A DNA stretch of 64,000 nt from Desertivirga arenae (GCF_017355785.1 NZ_JAFEWE010000004.1:124001-188000), one strand, 5' to 3'; positions 18,050 through 28,620 are shown, numbered from the stretch's first letter. The notes: generated by a model not told the origin, from the sequence alone. A program made the numbers and translations.

Positions 18050-18334
18050 ATGAAAAACAATTACGTTGGCGTCAGACAGACCACGCCGGTCTTCGGCCAT
18101 TTTAATCATTCTTTTACAGTCCGATATAAAGGGGTAGACGGGCTTACTTTACACGGGTATGTTACTCAATTATCTGCAAACGACTATCAGGTTTTTGTGA
18201 AGGAGAAAGGTGTTATCATCCAATGTAAGAAAGATGAATATGGTTTACTTACCTGTAAACTTAACAGCAAGGGGAATGTTCACTGGGTTGATGGAATAAG
18301 CCGCGCAGTTGCTCAAACTTTATTGGAGCAATAA
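18050..18334 (+). CDS. Hypothetical 94 aa protein
   Basis: I do not recognise this family. It is a small soluble, mixed alpha/beta protein (FGHFNHSFTVRYKGVDGL, YQVFVKEKGVIIQCKKDE, WVDGISRAVAQTLLEQ) with no signal peptide or membrane helix. A plausible promoter lies 26 bp upstream. Coherent codon use and the promoter make it likely real. A weak hairpin (AAAATCCT/AGGATTTT at 18390-18420) follows and may terminate it. Confidence 0.55.
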   Translation: MKNNYVGVRQTTPVFGHFNHSFTVRYKGVDGLTLHGYVTQLSANDYQVFVKEKGVIIQCKKDEYGLLTCKLNSKGNVHWVDGISRAVAQTLLEQ

Positions 18335-18389
18335 TTTCTTTAAAAAGGGGAGCTAAAGAATACTTAATACTTAAATCTTGATGAGTGGA

Positions 18390-18424
18390 AAAATCCTAAT
18401 TCTTTAACTAGCAGGATTTTATTT
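18390..18424 (+). terminator. Possible terminator in the 319 bp gap before the NlpC gene
   Basis: AAAATCCT and AGGATTTT form an 8 bp stem followed by ATTTC. The rest of 18335-18653 shows only the promoter at 18552-18581. Confidence 0.4.
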
Positions 18425-18551
18425 CCTTTTAAATTTCTCATTTATTGTAACCTAAGCTTACGGGCACCGTACACTAAAATCCCAAGAGGGAGATAAGTCA
18501 AAACCTTTGCCAATTTTGTATTGTTAGAGGTCATTAAAAAATAAAGAAGCC

Positions 18552-18581
18552 TTTGGTAGGTCATTTATTTTTATAATTTTG
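18552..18581 (+). promoter_or_regulatory. Bacteroidota-type promoter for the NlpC/P60 gene
   Basis: TTTG (18552-18555) and TAATTTTG (18574-18581) are separated by 18 bp and match the -33/-7 consensus. The start codon is 72 bp downstream. Confidence 0.6.
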
Positions 18582-18653
18582 CGGTGCTCGGGTCAGATTA
18601 TGACAAAGAGGGCGTTTATAAGTAAGTTGTTTAACTGTAAACGAGTTTAAAAA

Positions 18654-19205
18654 ATGGGAAAAAAATTCATAGTAGGTTTTCTACTAGTATTAGTAAGTGT
18701 GTCTTCCCAGGCACAAACAACAAAGAAAAGTTCAGAAAAAAGTACAGCAGATCCTGATAATTTAGCTAAGGATTATTTCTCTCAGATAATGGGAATTGCT
18801 GCTTCTGCCACCTCAAATGTTAAGTTATATCAATTCGTATACGACTGGTTAGGCACTCCCTATCGGTTGGGTGGTGATACGGAAAAAGGAATTGACTGTT
18901 CAGGTTTCGCTTATCAGTTATATGATAAAGTATTCAATACAGTAATTGGAAACAATTCCAGGAATATTTTTAGCATGGTCAATCCAGTTAACAAAGAGGA
19001 GCTTAAGGAAGGAGATCTAGTATTTTTTAAGATAAATAGTAAATCAATATCTCATGTTGGTGTTTATCTTGGCGATGATAAGTTTGCTCACGCCTCAAGC
19101 AGTAGAGGGGTAATGATCAGTAATCTTAATGAAGCGTATTGGCGTCGTTATTACTACAAAGGCGGCCGATTGATAGAGTCGCTACGAGAGAAGTTGGAAA
19201 ATTAG
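18654..19205 (+). CDS. NlpC/P60-family cell-wall peptidase
   Basis: This 183 aa protein has a signal peptide (IVGFLLVLVSVSSQAQ) followed by a C40 papain-like domain. The catalytic Cys is in KGIDCSGFAYQLY, His in SISHVGVYLG, and a third polar position in FAHASSSRGV. These enzymes cut the gamma-D-Glu-DAP (or similar) peptide bonds of peptidoglycan in the periplasm. It has its own promoter and terminator. Confidence 0.88.
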   Translation: MGKKFIVGFLLVLVSVSSQAQTTKKSSEKSTADPDNLAKDYFSQIMGIAASATSNVKLYQFVYDWLGTPYRLGGDTEKGIDCSGFAYQLYDKVFNTVIGNNSRNIFSMVNPVNKEELKEGDLVFFKINSKSISHVGVYLGDDKFAHASSSRGVMISNLNEAYWRRYYYKGGRLIESLREKLEN

Positions 19206-19223
19206 AAAAAAGTAAGATAAAGG

Positions 19224-19250
19224 AAAAGCCGTCTAAAGACGGCTTTTTTT
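19224..19250 (+). terminator. Terminator after NlpC/P60 gene
   Basis: AAAGCCGTCT/AGACGGCTTT stem with a two-base loop and a T-run. It may also serve the converging LUD gene. Confidence 0.85.
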
Positions 19251-19277
19251 GTTGTTAAATATTCTCTTTTACTAGTA

Positions 19278-19925
19278 CTATCCCTCAAGTAGGAATACGA
19301 TAAGTTCTTTTGGACCATGCGCTCCTAATACTAGAGTTTTTTCTATATCCGCTGTACGGCTTGGACCTGTGACTGCAGAAATCATGGTCGGTAGACGATC
19401 TTGATACTTTGTTTTTAAATTTAGAAGAGCATCCTTGAGGTCTAAGACTAGCTGGGAGGTATATGCAATTACGATATGGTGCGGAGGATATATCCCTAAT
19501 CTTCTGCCAGCAGCATTGCCATTTGAAACCAGTACAGTGCCGTTCCGCGCAATAAGTGATTCACATAGTGTTATTCCTACCTCAGCCTGCAAGAAGTCTT
19601 TATCGGTCTTATAAAAAGGGAATTCATATTGTGTTAGAAGATCCTGCAATTCAGGTTCCCAACAATAAATTCTTCTCCAGCTTTTTTCATCCGCAAGCAG
19701 CAATAAGTTTTCGATAAGCTGAATCTCGTCTTCACAGAATACGAATTTACCGGCAACTAAACTTAACTGTTCCGCAAAAAGAATTTCAAGGTAATCATCG
19801 TAGGCCTCATACAAAGGTGCTTCTTCAAGATTAGGGTAGGGATTATCTCTCTTTTCGAGTAAAGCCTTTCTTATCTTTTTTAGCATTCTTTCCTTAGCTG
19901 TAGTTTCTTTCATCTCTTTGGCCAT
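19278..19925 (-). CDS. LUD-domain (LutC/YkgG-like) protein
   Basis: This 215 aa protein has the LUD fold motifs GITLCESLIARNGTVLVSNG, PPHHIVIAYTSQLV and the C-terminal SAVTGPSRTADIEKTLVLGAHGP. LutC is one of three subunits of an L-lactate oxidation complex, but lutA and lutB are not here. In Bacteroidota this gene commonly stands after ftsH, which suggests a separate housekeeping role. A strong terminator lies between it and ftsH, so it may be partly independent. Confidence 0.8.
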   Translation of the reverse strand: MAKEMKETTAKERMLKKIRKALLEKRDNPYPNLEEAPLYEAYDDYLEILFAEQLSLVAGKFVFCEDEIQLIENLLLLADEKSWRRIYCWEPELQDLLTQYEFPFYKTDKDFLQAEVGITLCESLIARNGTVLVSNGNAAGRRLGIYPPHHIVIAYTSQLVLDLKDALLNLKTKYQDRLPTMISAVTGPSRTADIEKTLVLGAHGPKELIVFLLEG

Positions 19926-19953
19926 TCTGCAAAAGTCGTTTATGGAAATTTCA

Positions 19954-19996
19954 GTTCAAAGAAAAAGCCCCGAAATTCGAGGCTTTTTCTTTGAAC
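19954..19996 (-). terminator. Strong terminator after ftsH
   Basis: GTTCAAAGAAAAAGCC and its complement form 16 bp perfect arms around an 11 nt loop; the A/T-rich arm ends supply the U-run. Confidence 0.85.
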
Positions 19997-20011
19997 TTAT
20001 AGATTATAAGA

Positions 20012-22102
20012 TTATAAATCGTTTGATTGCGTACTTTTTAAAGGGTCTGTAGAGTCTCCAACAGGTTCAGGATGAAGATTTTCGGCTACAGGCCTTTGAT
20101 TGCCACTATCATCTCCATTCACAAACTCATCGTAAGTAGTACGGTGATTAAATGGACGTTTACCTAAGATCTCTTCAAGGTCACTCTGGAACAGAATTTC
20201 CTTTTCAAGGAGTTTTTGGGCAAGTTTTTCTAGGCCTTCACCCTTATCGGTTAGAAGCTGTTTAGTTCTTGCATAAACTGAGTTAATCAGATTTCTTACT
20301 TCCTCATCGATCATCTCGGCTGTTTTTTCCGAGTACGGCTTATTGAACTGATCTTGCTGATCATTGAAAGATATATTACCAACTCTCGGGTTCATCCCGT
20401 AAAGAGTAATCATTGCATAAGATAGTTTCGTAATCCTTTCAAGGTCATTTTGGGCACCAGTAGAAATCTTGCCGAAAGTAAGATCTTCAGCAACGCGGCC
20501 TCCCATAGTCATACACATACCGTCAATAAGTTGTTCTGTAGTGTAAAGGAACTGTTCTTTTGGTAAGTACTGCGCATATCCAAGGGCAGCAACACCACGA
20601 GGTACAATAGATACTTTAACCAAGGGATCTGCATGTTCAAGGAACCAGCCAGCGATAGCATGGCCTGCTTCATGATAAGCAACAATTCTTTTCTCTTCAG
20701 GGGAAATGATCTTGTTCTTCTTTTCCAATCCCCCAATTACGCGATCAATAGCATCCTGGAAGTCTTGCATATCAACCGCTTCTTTATTTTTACGAGCGGC
20801 TATCAGAGCTGCTTCGTTACATACGTTAGCTATCTCTGCTCCCGCAAAACCTGGCGTTTGAGCTGATAGCTTTTTAGGATCAACTTCAGGTGATAATTTA
20901 ATTGGTGCAAGGTGAACCTTAAAGATTTGTTCACGACCTACTAAGTCTGGTTTATCAATAGAGATCTGCCTGTCAAAACGTCCGGGACGAAGAAGTGCAG
21001 AGTCTAATACATCAGGACGATTGGTTGCAGCCATGATGATAATGCCTGAATCTGTGCCGAAACCATCCATCTCAACCAGCAATTGGTTAAGCGTATTTTC
21101 ACGCTCATCATTACCTCCCACTATATTGTTTTTTCCACGAGCACGCCCAATAGCATCAATTTCATCAATAAAGATGATACAAGGTGCCTTGTCTTTCGCT
21201 TGACGGAATAAATCGCGCACCCGAGAAGCTCCAACGCCCACAAACATTTCTACAAAGTCAGATCCTGACAAGGAGAAGAAAGGTACTTGGGCTTCTCCTG
21301 CAACGGCTTTCGCCAGTAATGTTTTTCCAGTACCAGGAGAACCAACAAGAAGAGCTCCTTTCGGAATCTTACCTCCAAGGTTAGTGTACTTTTGTGGGTT
21401 TTTTAGGAAATCCACAATTTCCATTACTTCAAGTTTTGCTTCTTCAAGACCGGCAACATCGTTGAACGTTACGTTCACCTGTGATTCCTTATCAAATAAG
21501 GTTGCTTTTGATTTTCCTATATTAAAGATCTGGCCTCCTGCACCTCCTCCGGCTCCACCGCCCATACGCCGCATGATAAATACCCAGAATCCGATTAAAA
21601 GAAGTACTGGAAGGATAATAGACATGAACCAGCTGGCCCAGAAGTTTTCTCTTGATTCTATACTAACAGGAGTACGTTGCTCCAAAGGAATATCTTTTTC
21701 GGCCTCTCTTAACTTAGCCTGTAATGCATCAAAAGATCCATCAGTAAAATAATACTGAGGGCTAGTTCCAGACATGCTGAAGTTCTCTTCTTTATTTACG
21801 TCGGCATATTTGGGTTGGCTTAATCTATCTTTTTTGATGTAAACTTCGGCCATTATCAGGTCGTTGTTCTTATAGGCAATTATCTTCTCAACGTCCCTTT
21901 GCCTTAGCATTTGGCTTTCGAACTGCTGATAGTTGATCTTTTTAGCGCTCGATCCGTTAAAAAAGTACTGAACCGCAAACAACCCTATAATAATTGCAGC
22001 ATAAAGCCACATGATATTAAACTTGGGAGGTTTTGGCACAATCTTTTTAGTTGAACGCTTTTTTATTGTTTTCTTAAAGTTATCAGCTTTTTTCTCTTTC
22101 AT
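20012..22102 (-). CDS. ftsH: FtsH membrane ATP-dependent zinc metalloprotease
   Basis: This 696 aa protein has a basic N-terminus and two membrane helices (about 29-46 and 158-178). The AAA module has Walker A GSPGTGKT, Walker [12 protein letters not shown] and the SRH region. The zinc site HEAGH and an Asp-containing helix in the peptidase domain follow. It degrades misfolded membrane proteins and regulatory substrates. It lies 33 bp downstream of rsfS in one transcript. A Gly-rich linker follows the second helix, and the C-terminal ~40 residues are variable and polar. Confidence 0.97.
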   Translation of the reverse strand: MKEKKADNFKKTIKKRSTKKIVPKPPKFNIMWLYAAIIIGLFAVQYFFNGSSAKKINYQQFESQMLRQRDVEKIIAYKNNDLIMAEVYIKKDRLSQPKYADVNKEENFSMSGTSPQYYFTDGSFDALQAKLREAEKDIPLEQRTPVSIESRENFWASWFMSIILPVLLLIGFWVFIMRRMGGGAGGGAGGQIFNIGKSKATLFDKESQVNVTFNDVAGLEEAKLEVMEIVDFLKNPQKYTNLGGKIPKGALLVGSPGTGKTLLAKAVAGEAQVPFFSLSGSDFVEMFVGVGASRVRDLFRQAKDKAPCIIFIDEIDAIGRARGKNNIVGGNDERENTLNQLLVEMDGFGTDSGIIIMAATNRPDVLDSALLRPGRFDRQISIDKPDLVGREQIFKVHLAPIKLSPEVDPKKLSAQTPGFAGAEIANVCNEAALIAARKNKEAVDMQDFQDAIDRVIGGLEKKNKIISPEEKRIVAYHEAGHAIAGWFLEHADPLVKVSIVPRGVAALGYAQYLPKEQFLYTTEQLIDGMCMTMGGRVAEDLTFGKISTGAQNDLERITKLSYAMITLYGMNPRVGNISFNDQQDQFNKPYSEKTAEMIDEEVRNLINSVYARTKQLLTDKGEGLEKLAQKLLEKEILFQSDLEEILGKRPFNHRTTYDEFVNGDDSGNQRPVAENLHPEPVGDSTDPLKSTQSNDL

Positions 22103-22135
22103 TTCTTTTAATTAAACCCGGTTAGAATGTAGTGA

Positions 22136-22510
22136 TCACGCACTTTTATAAAACTGCATCTCGGCATCTCCCCACAATTCCTCTATCCCGTAAAATTGGC
22201 GTTTATCTGTTTTGAAGACGTGTACTACAACATCTACGTAATCCAGTAATACCCATTCTCCATATTCAAGCCCTTCTACACGTACGGGATTTTGTTTAGA
22301 TGCTTTAAAAACTTCCTCCTCTATACTTGATGCAATTGCTCTTACCTGCGTAGATGATTCTGCGTGACAAATGACAAAATAATCAGCTATAGAGCTGTGT
22401 ATATTTCTTAAATCTAATCTTACTATTTCGTTTCCTTTTTTCTCTTGTATTCCGTGTATAACAAGTTCTGAAATAATAGTCGATTCGTTAATTGTTTTAC
22501 TTTTTACCAT
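22136..22510 (-). CDS. rsfS: Ribosome silencing factor RsfS
   Basis: This 124 aa protein carries the Oligomerisation/RsfS domain: IADYFVICHAESSTQVRAIA, VRVEGLEYGEWVLLDYVDVVVHVF and the conserved W of the last helix (IEELWGDAEM). It binds ribosomal protein L14 and blocks subunit joining under nutrient stress. It is divergent from birA by 44 bp and upstream of ftsH, a common Bacteroidota order. Confidence 0.95.
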   Translation of the reverse strand: MVKSKTINESTIISELVIHGIQEKKGNEIVRLDLRNIHSSIADYFVICHAESSTQVRAIASSIEEEVFKASKQNPVRVEGLEYGEWVLLDYVDVVVHVFKTDKRQFYGIEELWGDAEMQFYKSA

Positions 22511-22554
22511 TAAAAAAAATTAGTTTTGGATGAATTTAATAAAACTCCGCTCTT

Positions 22555-23319
22555 TTGCAAAATAACACTTTTTCAAGATTAATTGTTGGACAAAAAATTG
22601 TTGTTTTAGAACGAATTGATTCTACCAATGATTATTTAAAAAGAGAGCTGGCAAAATCTACGCCATTTCCTGAAGGTACTGTAATAATGGCAGAAGAACA
22701 ATTTGCCGGTCGAGGACAATCGCAAAACAAATGGCTCAGCTTGCCTGGTTTAAACTTAACTTTCAGTATCCTCCTTTATCCCACTTTCATTTCACCTGAA
22801 AATCAATTTGAACTTAATATTGCTATAAGTTTAGCTACTAACGATGTTCTGTCCCAAATTATTGGAGAGGAGCTTAAAATAAAATGGCCAAATGACATTT
22901 ATTACAGAAATCAGAAGATAGGGGGAATTCTGATCGAGAATTCTTTGCGGGGAAAACAAATAAAGAACTCAATTATAGGTATAGGTTTAAATGTAAATCA
23001 GACTGAGTTTGACCCACAGTTAAAGAACGTGACTTCGATTAAAAGGATCACTGGAAAGAACTATGACTTGCAGGCTCTTTTAATGGATCTTTGTAGTGCT
23101 ATTGGAAATAGATATTTATCCCTTGACAAAGATGTTAATAAACATAGGGAGGAATACTTACAACGTCTTTTTCGTTTTGATGATGCACACTTCTTTGAAC
23201 TTGAAGGAAGGCAAGTGAAGGGAGTGATTAAAGGGGTGGATACAGCAGGAAGACTAGTGGTTGAGGTAGAGGGTCAAAAGCAGTCTTTTTCACCAAAGGA
23301 GCTTAGTTTTATTATATAA
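22555..23319 (+). CDS. birA: Biotin-[acetyl-CoA carboxylase] ligase
   Basis: This 254 aa monofunctional biotin ligase lacks the N-terminal HTH of E. coli BirA. The active-site loop is GRGQSQNKW (variant of GRGRxGRxW), then KWPNDIYYRNQKIGGILIE and the C-terminal SH3-like part (GVIKGVDTAGRLVVE). It attaches biotin to the carrier protein of biotin enzymes. The start is a TTG at 22555; no in-frame ATG is close enough to preserve the LIVGQKIVVLERIDSTND segment. Confidence 0.9.
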   Translation: MQNNTFSRLIVGQKIVVLERIDSTNDYLKRELAKSTPFPEGTVIMAEEQFAGRGQSQNKWLSLPGLNLTFSILLYPTFISPENQFELNIAISLATNDVLSQIIGEELKIKWPNDIYYRNQKIGGILIENSLRGKQIKNSIIGIGLNVNQTEFDPQLKNVTSIKRITGKNYDLQALLMDLCSAIGNRYLSLDKDVNKHREEYLQRLFRFDDAHFFELEGRQVKGVIKGVDTAGRLVVEVEGQKQSFSPKELSFII

Positions 23320-23473
23320 ATAAGATTTGGAAAGTGTACTTTATACACTAAAAATTTAATATCATTGCATTCCGAACTTTTATTTGGCGTTCGGTTTAAA
23401 TTTTATAAAATACAGTTCAGGCACCCGTTGTAACCTGGGTCTGTCTGAGCTCTCTATAACAGTTTTTATTGTC

Positions 23474-24448
23474 ATGGGTGAAATTAAAACAATAGGTGTT
23501 TTAACGTCGGGAGGTGATTCTCCCGGAATGAATGCGGCCATTCGTGCCGTTGTGCGTACCAGTCTGTACCACAACTTAAATGTTATCGGTGTAATGCGTG
23601 GTTATGAGGGTTTGATTGGTGGAGAATTAGTTCCGATGAACAGGAAGTCTGTTTCGAACATTATAGGAAGAGGCGGAACGATATTGAAGACTACCAGAAG
23701 TGCAGCGTTCAGAACTCCCGAAGGAAGAAGAGCCGCCTTTGAGAATATACAGAAGTTTAAAGTTGATGCGCTTGTTGTTATTGGAGGAGAAGGAACGTTT
23801 ACAGGTGCTAATGTTTTCTCTCAAGAGTATGGCCTGCCTATTCTGGGTTTACCAGGTACTATAGATAATGATCTGATTGGTACCGACTATACTATTGGTT
23901 ATGATACTGCAATAAACAATGTTATCAATGCTGTTGATAAGATCCGGGATACAGCAGAATCACACGCCAGGGTTTTTATTATTGAAGTAATGGGTAGGGA
24001 TTCAGGACTGATTGCACTAAGAAGTGGAATTGGTTCAGGGGCTGAGGCTATCTTGATTCCTGAATCCGAAACCGATATTGAGGAGCTATATCGTCGTCTA
24101 GAAGAAAGCCGCACCTATAAGTCCTCCCGTATTATAATGGTAGCGGAGGGTAGGCATGCTGGTGGACTTGAGGTTTCTGAAAGAATCAAGGAGCGTTTTC
24201 CTAAATTCGATGTTCGCCTCTCAATTCTAGGACACATCCAGCGTGGAGGTAGTCCTACCTGTATGGATCGTGTTCTTGCCAGTCGTTTAGGAGTAGCTGC
24301 AGTAGATGCCCTATTGGCAGGTCATAAAGGTGAAATGGTAGGTGTTGTAAATAATAGTGTTCATTTTACTCCATTCCATAATGCGATCAAGCATATTTCA
24401 GAGATTAATCCAAACCTTTTGCGTATTGTAGATATTCTGTCACTCTAA
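23474..24448 (+). CDS. pfkA: 6-phosphofructokinase
   Basis: This 324 aa enzyme from the ATG at 23474 has GGDSPGMNAAIRAVVR, the phosphate loop VVIGGEGTFTGA, the catalytic GLPGTIDNDLIGTDYTIGYDT region and MGRDSGLIAL. It catalyses fructose-6-phosphate to fructose-1,6-bisphosphate. Length and the GIGSGAE motif fit the ATP-dependent bacterial type. In the phosphate loop Glu replaces the usual Asp of GGDGS. The upstream 30 codons in frame are non-family sequence, so the ATG at 23474 is preferred. Confidence 0.93.
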   Translation: MGEIKTIGVLTSGGDSPGMNAAIRAVVRTSLYHNLNVIGVMRGYEGLIGGELVPMNRKSVSNIIGRGGTILKTTRSAAFRTPEGRRAAFENIQKFKVDALVVIGGEGTFTGANVFSQEYGLPILGLPGTIDNDLIGTDYTIGYDTAINNVINAVDKIRDTAESHARVFIIEVMGRDSGLIALRSGIGSGAEAILIPESETDIEELYRRLEESRTYKSSRIIMVAEGRHAGGLEVSERIKERFPKFDVRLSILGHIQRGGSPTCMDRVLASRLGVAAVDALLAGHKGEMVGVVNNSVHFTPFHNAIKHISEINPNLLRIVDILSL

Positions 24449-24507
24449 TAATTAGAGATTATTGGGGGTTGAATGAATTAGCTATGTTTGTCCCCGAAGA
24501 TTAAACG

Positions 24508-25074
24508 ATGGAATCAATAAAACAGCATTTCGTTGAGGCTGAAAAGGTTCTCAATGCCTTTTTGAGCGAGTCTCAGAATTTCGAAAAAATAGAACGTGCG
24601 GGCGTTTTTTGCGTGGAAGCCATAAAAGCGGGAAAAAAGATTATTTCCTGTGGAAATGGGGGGTCCATGTGTGATGCAATGCATTTTGCAGAAGAGCTTT
24701 CTGGTCGATACAGAAACGATAGGAGAGCTCTTCCTGCTATATCAATATCAGATCCTTCCCATATTTCGTGTGTGTCTAATGATTACGGCTACTCAGATGT
24801 TTTCTCAAGGATGGTTGAAGCTATCGGACAGGAGGGCGATGTTCTTCTTGGAATTAGTACTAGCGGAAATTCGGAAAACGTATTGAAGGCAATTTTAGCA
24901 GCGAAAGCAAAAGGAATGAAAGTAATTGGTCTTACAGGGAAAGATGGTGGGAAAATGGCTGCCGAATGTGATGTTGAAATAAGAGCTCCTAAATCAGATT
25001 ATGCTGATAGAGCGCAAGAGATTCATATTAAAGTGATCCACTCCTTAATCGACTTTATCGAGCGGGGTATTTAA
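24508..25074 (+). CDS. gmhA: Phosphoheptose isomerase (SIS domain)
   Basis: This 188 aa SIS protein has [39 protein letters not shown] and the active-site [19 protein letters not shown]. It makes D-glycero-D-manno-heptose-7-phosphate from sedoheptulose-7-phosphate for LPS core. It lies 59 bp after pfkA. Its last 30 bases overlap the end of the converging PAS/HisKA gene. Confidence 0.92.
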   Translation: MESIKQHFVEAEKVLNAFLSESQNFEKIERAGVFCVEAIKAGKKIISCGNGGSMCDAMHFAEELSGRYRNDRRALPAISISDPSHISCVSNDYGYSDVFSRMVEAIGQEGDVLLGISTSGNSENVLKAILAAKAKGMKVIGLTGKDGGKMAAECDVEIRAPKSDYADRAQEIHIKVIHSLIDFIERGI

Positions 25075-26433
25075 CTGATTGCTTTGTTGTAGATTGTATG
25101 TCTTGTCTATTAAGGTAAATAGCAGGGTGTCAAGCTCAGTAGTCAGGCTTTGTACAAGTTTAATTACTTCAGCGTTAAATGGGTCGTTATAATCTTTATC
25201 ATTAAAGATATTGGTCAGACCCATTATTGAAGCAATAGGTCCTCGAATTTCATGTGATACAATAGAGATCAGTTCAAGTAACTTGCTATTCTGTTCAATT
25301 ATTCTTTTCTGTGTTTCAAGGCGTTCCTGAATATTCCTTGAAGTACAAGCTACCCCCACTATCTGATTATTTATTTTTATTGGCCGGAATTTCGTCTCTG
25401 CACAATAAGGTTCGAGGTCCGGGTAATTAATCAGTTCGATGATTTGAAAAGCCTCACCTTTTAATGCCTTGTCATAGTGGTTCTTCCATACATCGGCATC
25501 TTTCCCTTGTAACTCGGGGAAATAGATCGACTCGCCAATTATCAGATCTCTTCCGATCATTGTTAAAACAGCTGTCTTAAACGAGTTATTTGCCGAAAGT
25601 ACCCTATAATTAGCATCTACAGACCAAATGGCGTCTTCTATATTATTAATAAGTGCATCGAGGTTTTCCTTTGCTAAAAGAATCTCCTGCTTACTTTTTA
25701 CTTGCTCTGTAACATCGTGTGCTATTACGATTTCACAATCCTTTCCCTTGTACTTAATTCCATGCCCCGAAACGTTCACGTAAATGATCTCTCTGTTCTT
25801 CTTTCTATGTCGCCAAACGCGTTGAGGATTGGAATACTTGTCTTCAACTGCTCTAACACTTTTTAAAAGTTCCTCTACGTCTTCTTCAGGACGAATATCA
25901 GCAATTGTCATTGCTAAAAATTCATCTCTTGTAAATCCATAAACGGAGAGGGCAGCATGATTTACTTCAAGGAATTTTAGAGAAGAAATCTCGTAAATCC
26001 ATAAGGGATTTGGATTATTGAGGAAAAGGTAGCGGGAGGCTAGCTCGGACTCTGTTAGTTTTGTTTCAGTCAGTTTTAAAGCTGTGATATCTGACAAGAT
26101 GCCACTCATTGCTAGAGGTCTGCCCTCAAGGCTCAATAGAAAGCTTCTCCTATCTTTTACCCATTTAATTTTATTATTGATGAAGATCCTGTATTCAATA
26201 TCAAGTTGCTTACTTAAGTAAGATCTTCTAGTCTCGGCCAGCACGTATTTATAATCATCCGGATGAATAAGCTCGGTCCAGAAAACAGGATTGGTTTGGA
26301 TAGTGGTGATCGAAACTTCGAAAATATCGGCGAGTTGAGGACTAACATAGTTAAACCTGCTTGCTGCCAGATCAAAAGACCAGATAGCTTCAGCCGTTAT
26401 TGAGGAAGGGGCGTAAGTCACATTATTCATCAA
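25045..26433 (-). CDS. Triple-PAS protein with HisKA helix but no ATPase domain
   Basis: This 462 aa soluble protein has three PAS/PAC modules (about 10-120, 125-240, 250-370; for example [40 protein letters not shown]). A HisKA dimerisation helix with H in [19 protein letters not shown] follows. The chain then stops about 60 residues later, where HATPase_c motifs (N, G1, F, G2) would begin. It cannot phosphorylate itself as an ordinary kinase; it may be phosphorylated in trans or act as a dimerising sensor. The 3' end overlaps gmhA. Confidence 0.8.
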   Translation of the reverse strand: MMNNVTYAPSSITAEAIWSFDLAASRFNYVSPQLADIFEVSITTIQTNPVFWTELIHPDDYKYVLAETRRSYLSKQLDIEYRIFINNKIKWVKDRRSFLLSLEGRPLAMSGILSDITALKLTETKLTESELASRYLFLNNPNPLWIYEISSLKFLEVNHAALSVYGFTRDEFLAMTIADIRPEEDVEELLKSVRAVEDKYSNPQRVWRHRKKNREIIYVNVSGHGIKYKGKDCEIVIAHDVTEQVKSKQEILLAKENLDALINNIEDAIWSVDANYRVLSANNSFKTAVLTMIGRDLIIGESIYFPELQGKDADVWKNHYDKALKGEAFQIIELINYPDLEPYCAETKFRPIKINNQIVGVACTSRNIQERLETQKRIIEQNSKLLELISIVSHEIRGPIASIMGLTNIFNDKDYNDPFNAEVIKLVQSLTTELDTLLFTLIDKTYNLQQSNQLNTPLDKVD

Positions 26434-26587
26434 AAATTCTCCTCAACAGTTTATAACATCACAAAATATTGAGTTGGTTTGCCTGGTTTATTCTTCGATA
26501 AAGATACGGAAATTAACATTATCTATTCTTCTTTCTTTTTTAGCTATAAAACAGGTATTTATAATTTTTTTTATTTATTTAAAAGCC

Positions 26588-26595
26588 TATCTTTG
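26588..26595 (+). promoter_or_regulatory. -7 element of the rpsP operon
   Basis: TATCTTTG matches TAnnTTTG. It is 58 bp before rpsP, leaving a leader that could carry control signals. The -33 region is AT-rich without a clear TTTG. Confidence 0.5.
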
Positions 26596-26653
26596 CAGCC
26601 CCGCAGGAGACTCCGGGAACTATGTTGAATACATAAATTTTTAAAATCAAAGA

Positions 26654-27178
26654 ATGGCAACTAAAATCAGATTGCAAAGACACGGTAAAAAAGGAAAACC
26701 TTTTTACTATGTAGTGGTGGCAGATTCACGTGCTCCAAGAGATGGTAGATTTATTGAGCGTTTAGGTTCTTACAACCCAAACACAAACCCTGCAACAATC
26801 GATATTAATTTCGAGAAAGCATTAGAGTGGGTTAATAATGGTGCTCAACCAACTGATACAGCTCGTGCTATCCTTTCTTACAAAGGTGTGCTTTACAAAA
26901 AGCATCTTGAAGGAGGCGTTAAAAAAGGAGCTTTAACTGCTGAACAAGCAGAAGCTAAGTTTAATGAGTGGTTACAGTCTAAAGACTCTAAGATCCAAGG
27001 TAAAAAACAAGGTTTAGTTCAAACTAAAGAGGAAGTTAAAAAAGCTGCTCTTGCAGCTGAAGCTAAACGTAAAGAGGAAAAAGCTGCGGCTATCGCTGCT
27101 AAAAATACTCCTCCTGCAGAAGAAGCTCCTGCTGCTGAAGAAGGTGCAGAAGCACCAGCTGAAGAAGGCGCAGAGTAA
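26654..27178 (+). CDS. rpsP: 30S ribosomal protein S16 with long acidic tail
   Basis: This 174 aa protein has the S16 core at 1-80 ([34 protein letters not shown]). The tail of about 90 residues is rich in Ala, Glu and Lys and ends in repeated PAEE-type motifs. E. coli S16 is 82 aa; long tails occur in Bacteroidota. It is first in rpsP-rimM-trmD-rplS. Confidence 0.95.
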   Translation: MATKIRLQRHGKKGKPFYYVVVADSRAPRDGRFIERLGSYNPNTNPATIDINFEKALEWVNNGAQPTDTARAILSYKGVLYKKHLEGGVKKGALTAEQAEAKFNEWLQSKDSKIQGKKQGLVQTKEEVKKAALAAEAKRKEEKAAAIAAKNTPPAEEAPAAEEGAEAPAEEGAE

Positions 27179-27199
27179 TCCGTTGTTAAAAGTATTAAT

Positions 27200-27235
27200 A
27201 CGCCATTGCGAACTTTTCGTAATGGCGTTTTTTTT
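27200..27235 (+). terminator. Terminator or attenuator between rpsP and rimM
   Basis: ACGCCATT/AATGGCGT with an inner CGAA/TTCG extension, followed by eight T. It lies inside the ribosomal operon, so it may reduce rimM-trmD expression relative to rpsP. Confidence 0.75.
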
Positions 27236-27274
27236 AAACTTATTTTTTGTTTTATATCTAAAAATACACTTGGT

Positions 27275-27802
27275 ATGAAATTAGAAGAGTGCTTCTATAT
27301 AGGATACGTTACTAAAACCAAAGGCCTGAAAGGTGAGGTTCAAGTATATTTTGAATTTAAGGATTACGAGGAGCTTGAGTTCGATGCAGTGTTTCTGGAA
27401 GTAAATGGAAAGCTGATCCCTTATTTTGTTGCAGAGGAAAAAATTCAAAGTAACAGTACGGGCTATTTTTACTTTGAGGATATAGACACCATCGAAAAGG
27501 CTGAGAAGCTTCTTAGGAAAAAAGTGTATTTACCCAATGATAAGATGCCGGAAAGGAAGGAGGGTGATTTCTACTACGAAGATTTGAAGGGCTTCACTGT
27601 AATTGATAAGAGTGCAGGCGAATTAGGTGAAATAACTGAAGTGCTTGAATATCCTCAACAGTTTATTGCTGTTGTTCCATATAAATTTCGCGAGGTAATG
27701 TTTCCTTTAAATGATGATATTATCCTATCTATTGATCAGGAAAGCTCGATTCTTGAAGTTGATCTACCTGAAGGTCTTATCGATATTTATGTAAACGAGT
27801 AA
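27275..27802 (+). CDS. rimM: Ribosome maturation factor RimM
   Basis: This 175 aa protein from the ATG at 27275 has an N-terminal barrel ([19 protein letters not shown]) and a PRC-barrel ([19 protein letters not shown], then [15 protein letters not shown]). It binds S19 and helps mature the 30S head. It lies 5 bp before trmD. The ATG at 27275 gives the normal N-terminus; a further upstream start would run into the terminator. Confidence 0.94.
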   Translation: MKLEECFYIGYVTKTKGLKGEVQVYFEFKDYEELEFDAVFLEVNGKLIPYFVAEEKIQSNSTGYFYFEDIDTIEKAEKLLRKKVYLPNDKMPERKEGDFYYEDLKGFTVIDKSAGELGEITEVLEYPQQFIAVVPYKFREVMFPLNDDIILSIDQESSILEVDLPEGLIDIYVNE

Positions 27803-27807
27803 TTATT

Positions 27808-28485
27808 ATGATGCGTTTTGATATTATCTCCGTTTTGCCAGGACTCCTTGAAAGTCCCTTTGCTCATTCTATTTTGCAAAGGGCTCAGAAAAAAGGATTG
27901 ACGGAAATTGTAGTGCATAATTTAAGGGACTATTCTACCAGTAAGCATCGTAACGTTGATGATTATCCTTATGGCGGTGGTAGTGGAATGGTTATGTCAG
28001 TGGAGCCTTTTGCCAGATGCATAGAAAAACTTAAGGAGGAGAGGGAATATGATGAAATTATTTTCATGACTCCTGATGGTGTTACCTTAAATCAAAGTTT
28101 AGCTAATCATCTTTCTGATAAGAAGAATATTATTATTCTTTGTGGACATTATAAAGGAATAGACCAGCGTATACGTGATATTTATGTTACCCGCGAAATA
28201 TCCATAGGTGATTACGTATTGTCGGGCGGGGAGCTGCCTGCTGCTGTGTTAGTTGACGCAATAGTTCGATTAGTTCCAGGTGTGCTTTCTGATGAAACTT
28301 CTGCGCTTTCTGATTCTTTCCAGGGAGAATTGCTGGATGCTCCTATTTATACAAGACCGGCTGATTGGAAGGGATACAAAGTACCCGCAGTTCTACTTAG
28401 TGGAAACGAGGCAAAGATTGCTGAGTGGCGTGATGAGCAAGCGCTTGAAAGGACGAAGGAGCGTAGACCAGACTTGCTGAAATAG
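27808..28485 (+). CDS. trmD: tRNA (guanine37-N1)-methyltransferase
   Basis: This 225 aa SPOUT enzyme has the knot motifs [16 protein letters not shown] and [15 protein letters not shown]. It starts [22 protein letters not shown] with the usual N-terminus. It methylates G37 of tRNAs to prevent frameshifts. Its position between rimM and rplS is conserved across bacteria. Confidence 0.96.
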   Translation: MMRFDIISVLPGLLESPFAHSILQRAQKKGLTEIVVHNLRDYSTSKHRNVDDYPYGGGSGMVMSVEPFARCIEKLKEEREYDEIIFMTPDGVTLNQSLANHLSDKKNIIILCGHYKGIDQRIRDIYVTREISIGDYVLSGGELPAAVLVDAIVRLVPGVLSDETSALSDSFQGELLDAPIYTRPADWKGYKVPAVLLSGNEAKIAEWRDEQALERTKERRPDLLK

Positions 28486-28620
28486 TGTTGATTATGTGAA
28501 AATGTGGATTTCAGAAAGAATGTGGAAAATTTAAAAATATCCTTTTTATTCTAAGAAAAAAACCCTAATATTGCAGTCCGATTTTTACGGGTTAAAGATC
28601 GATATTAAGAGCTTAAAATC

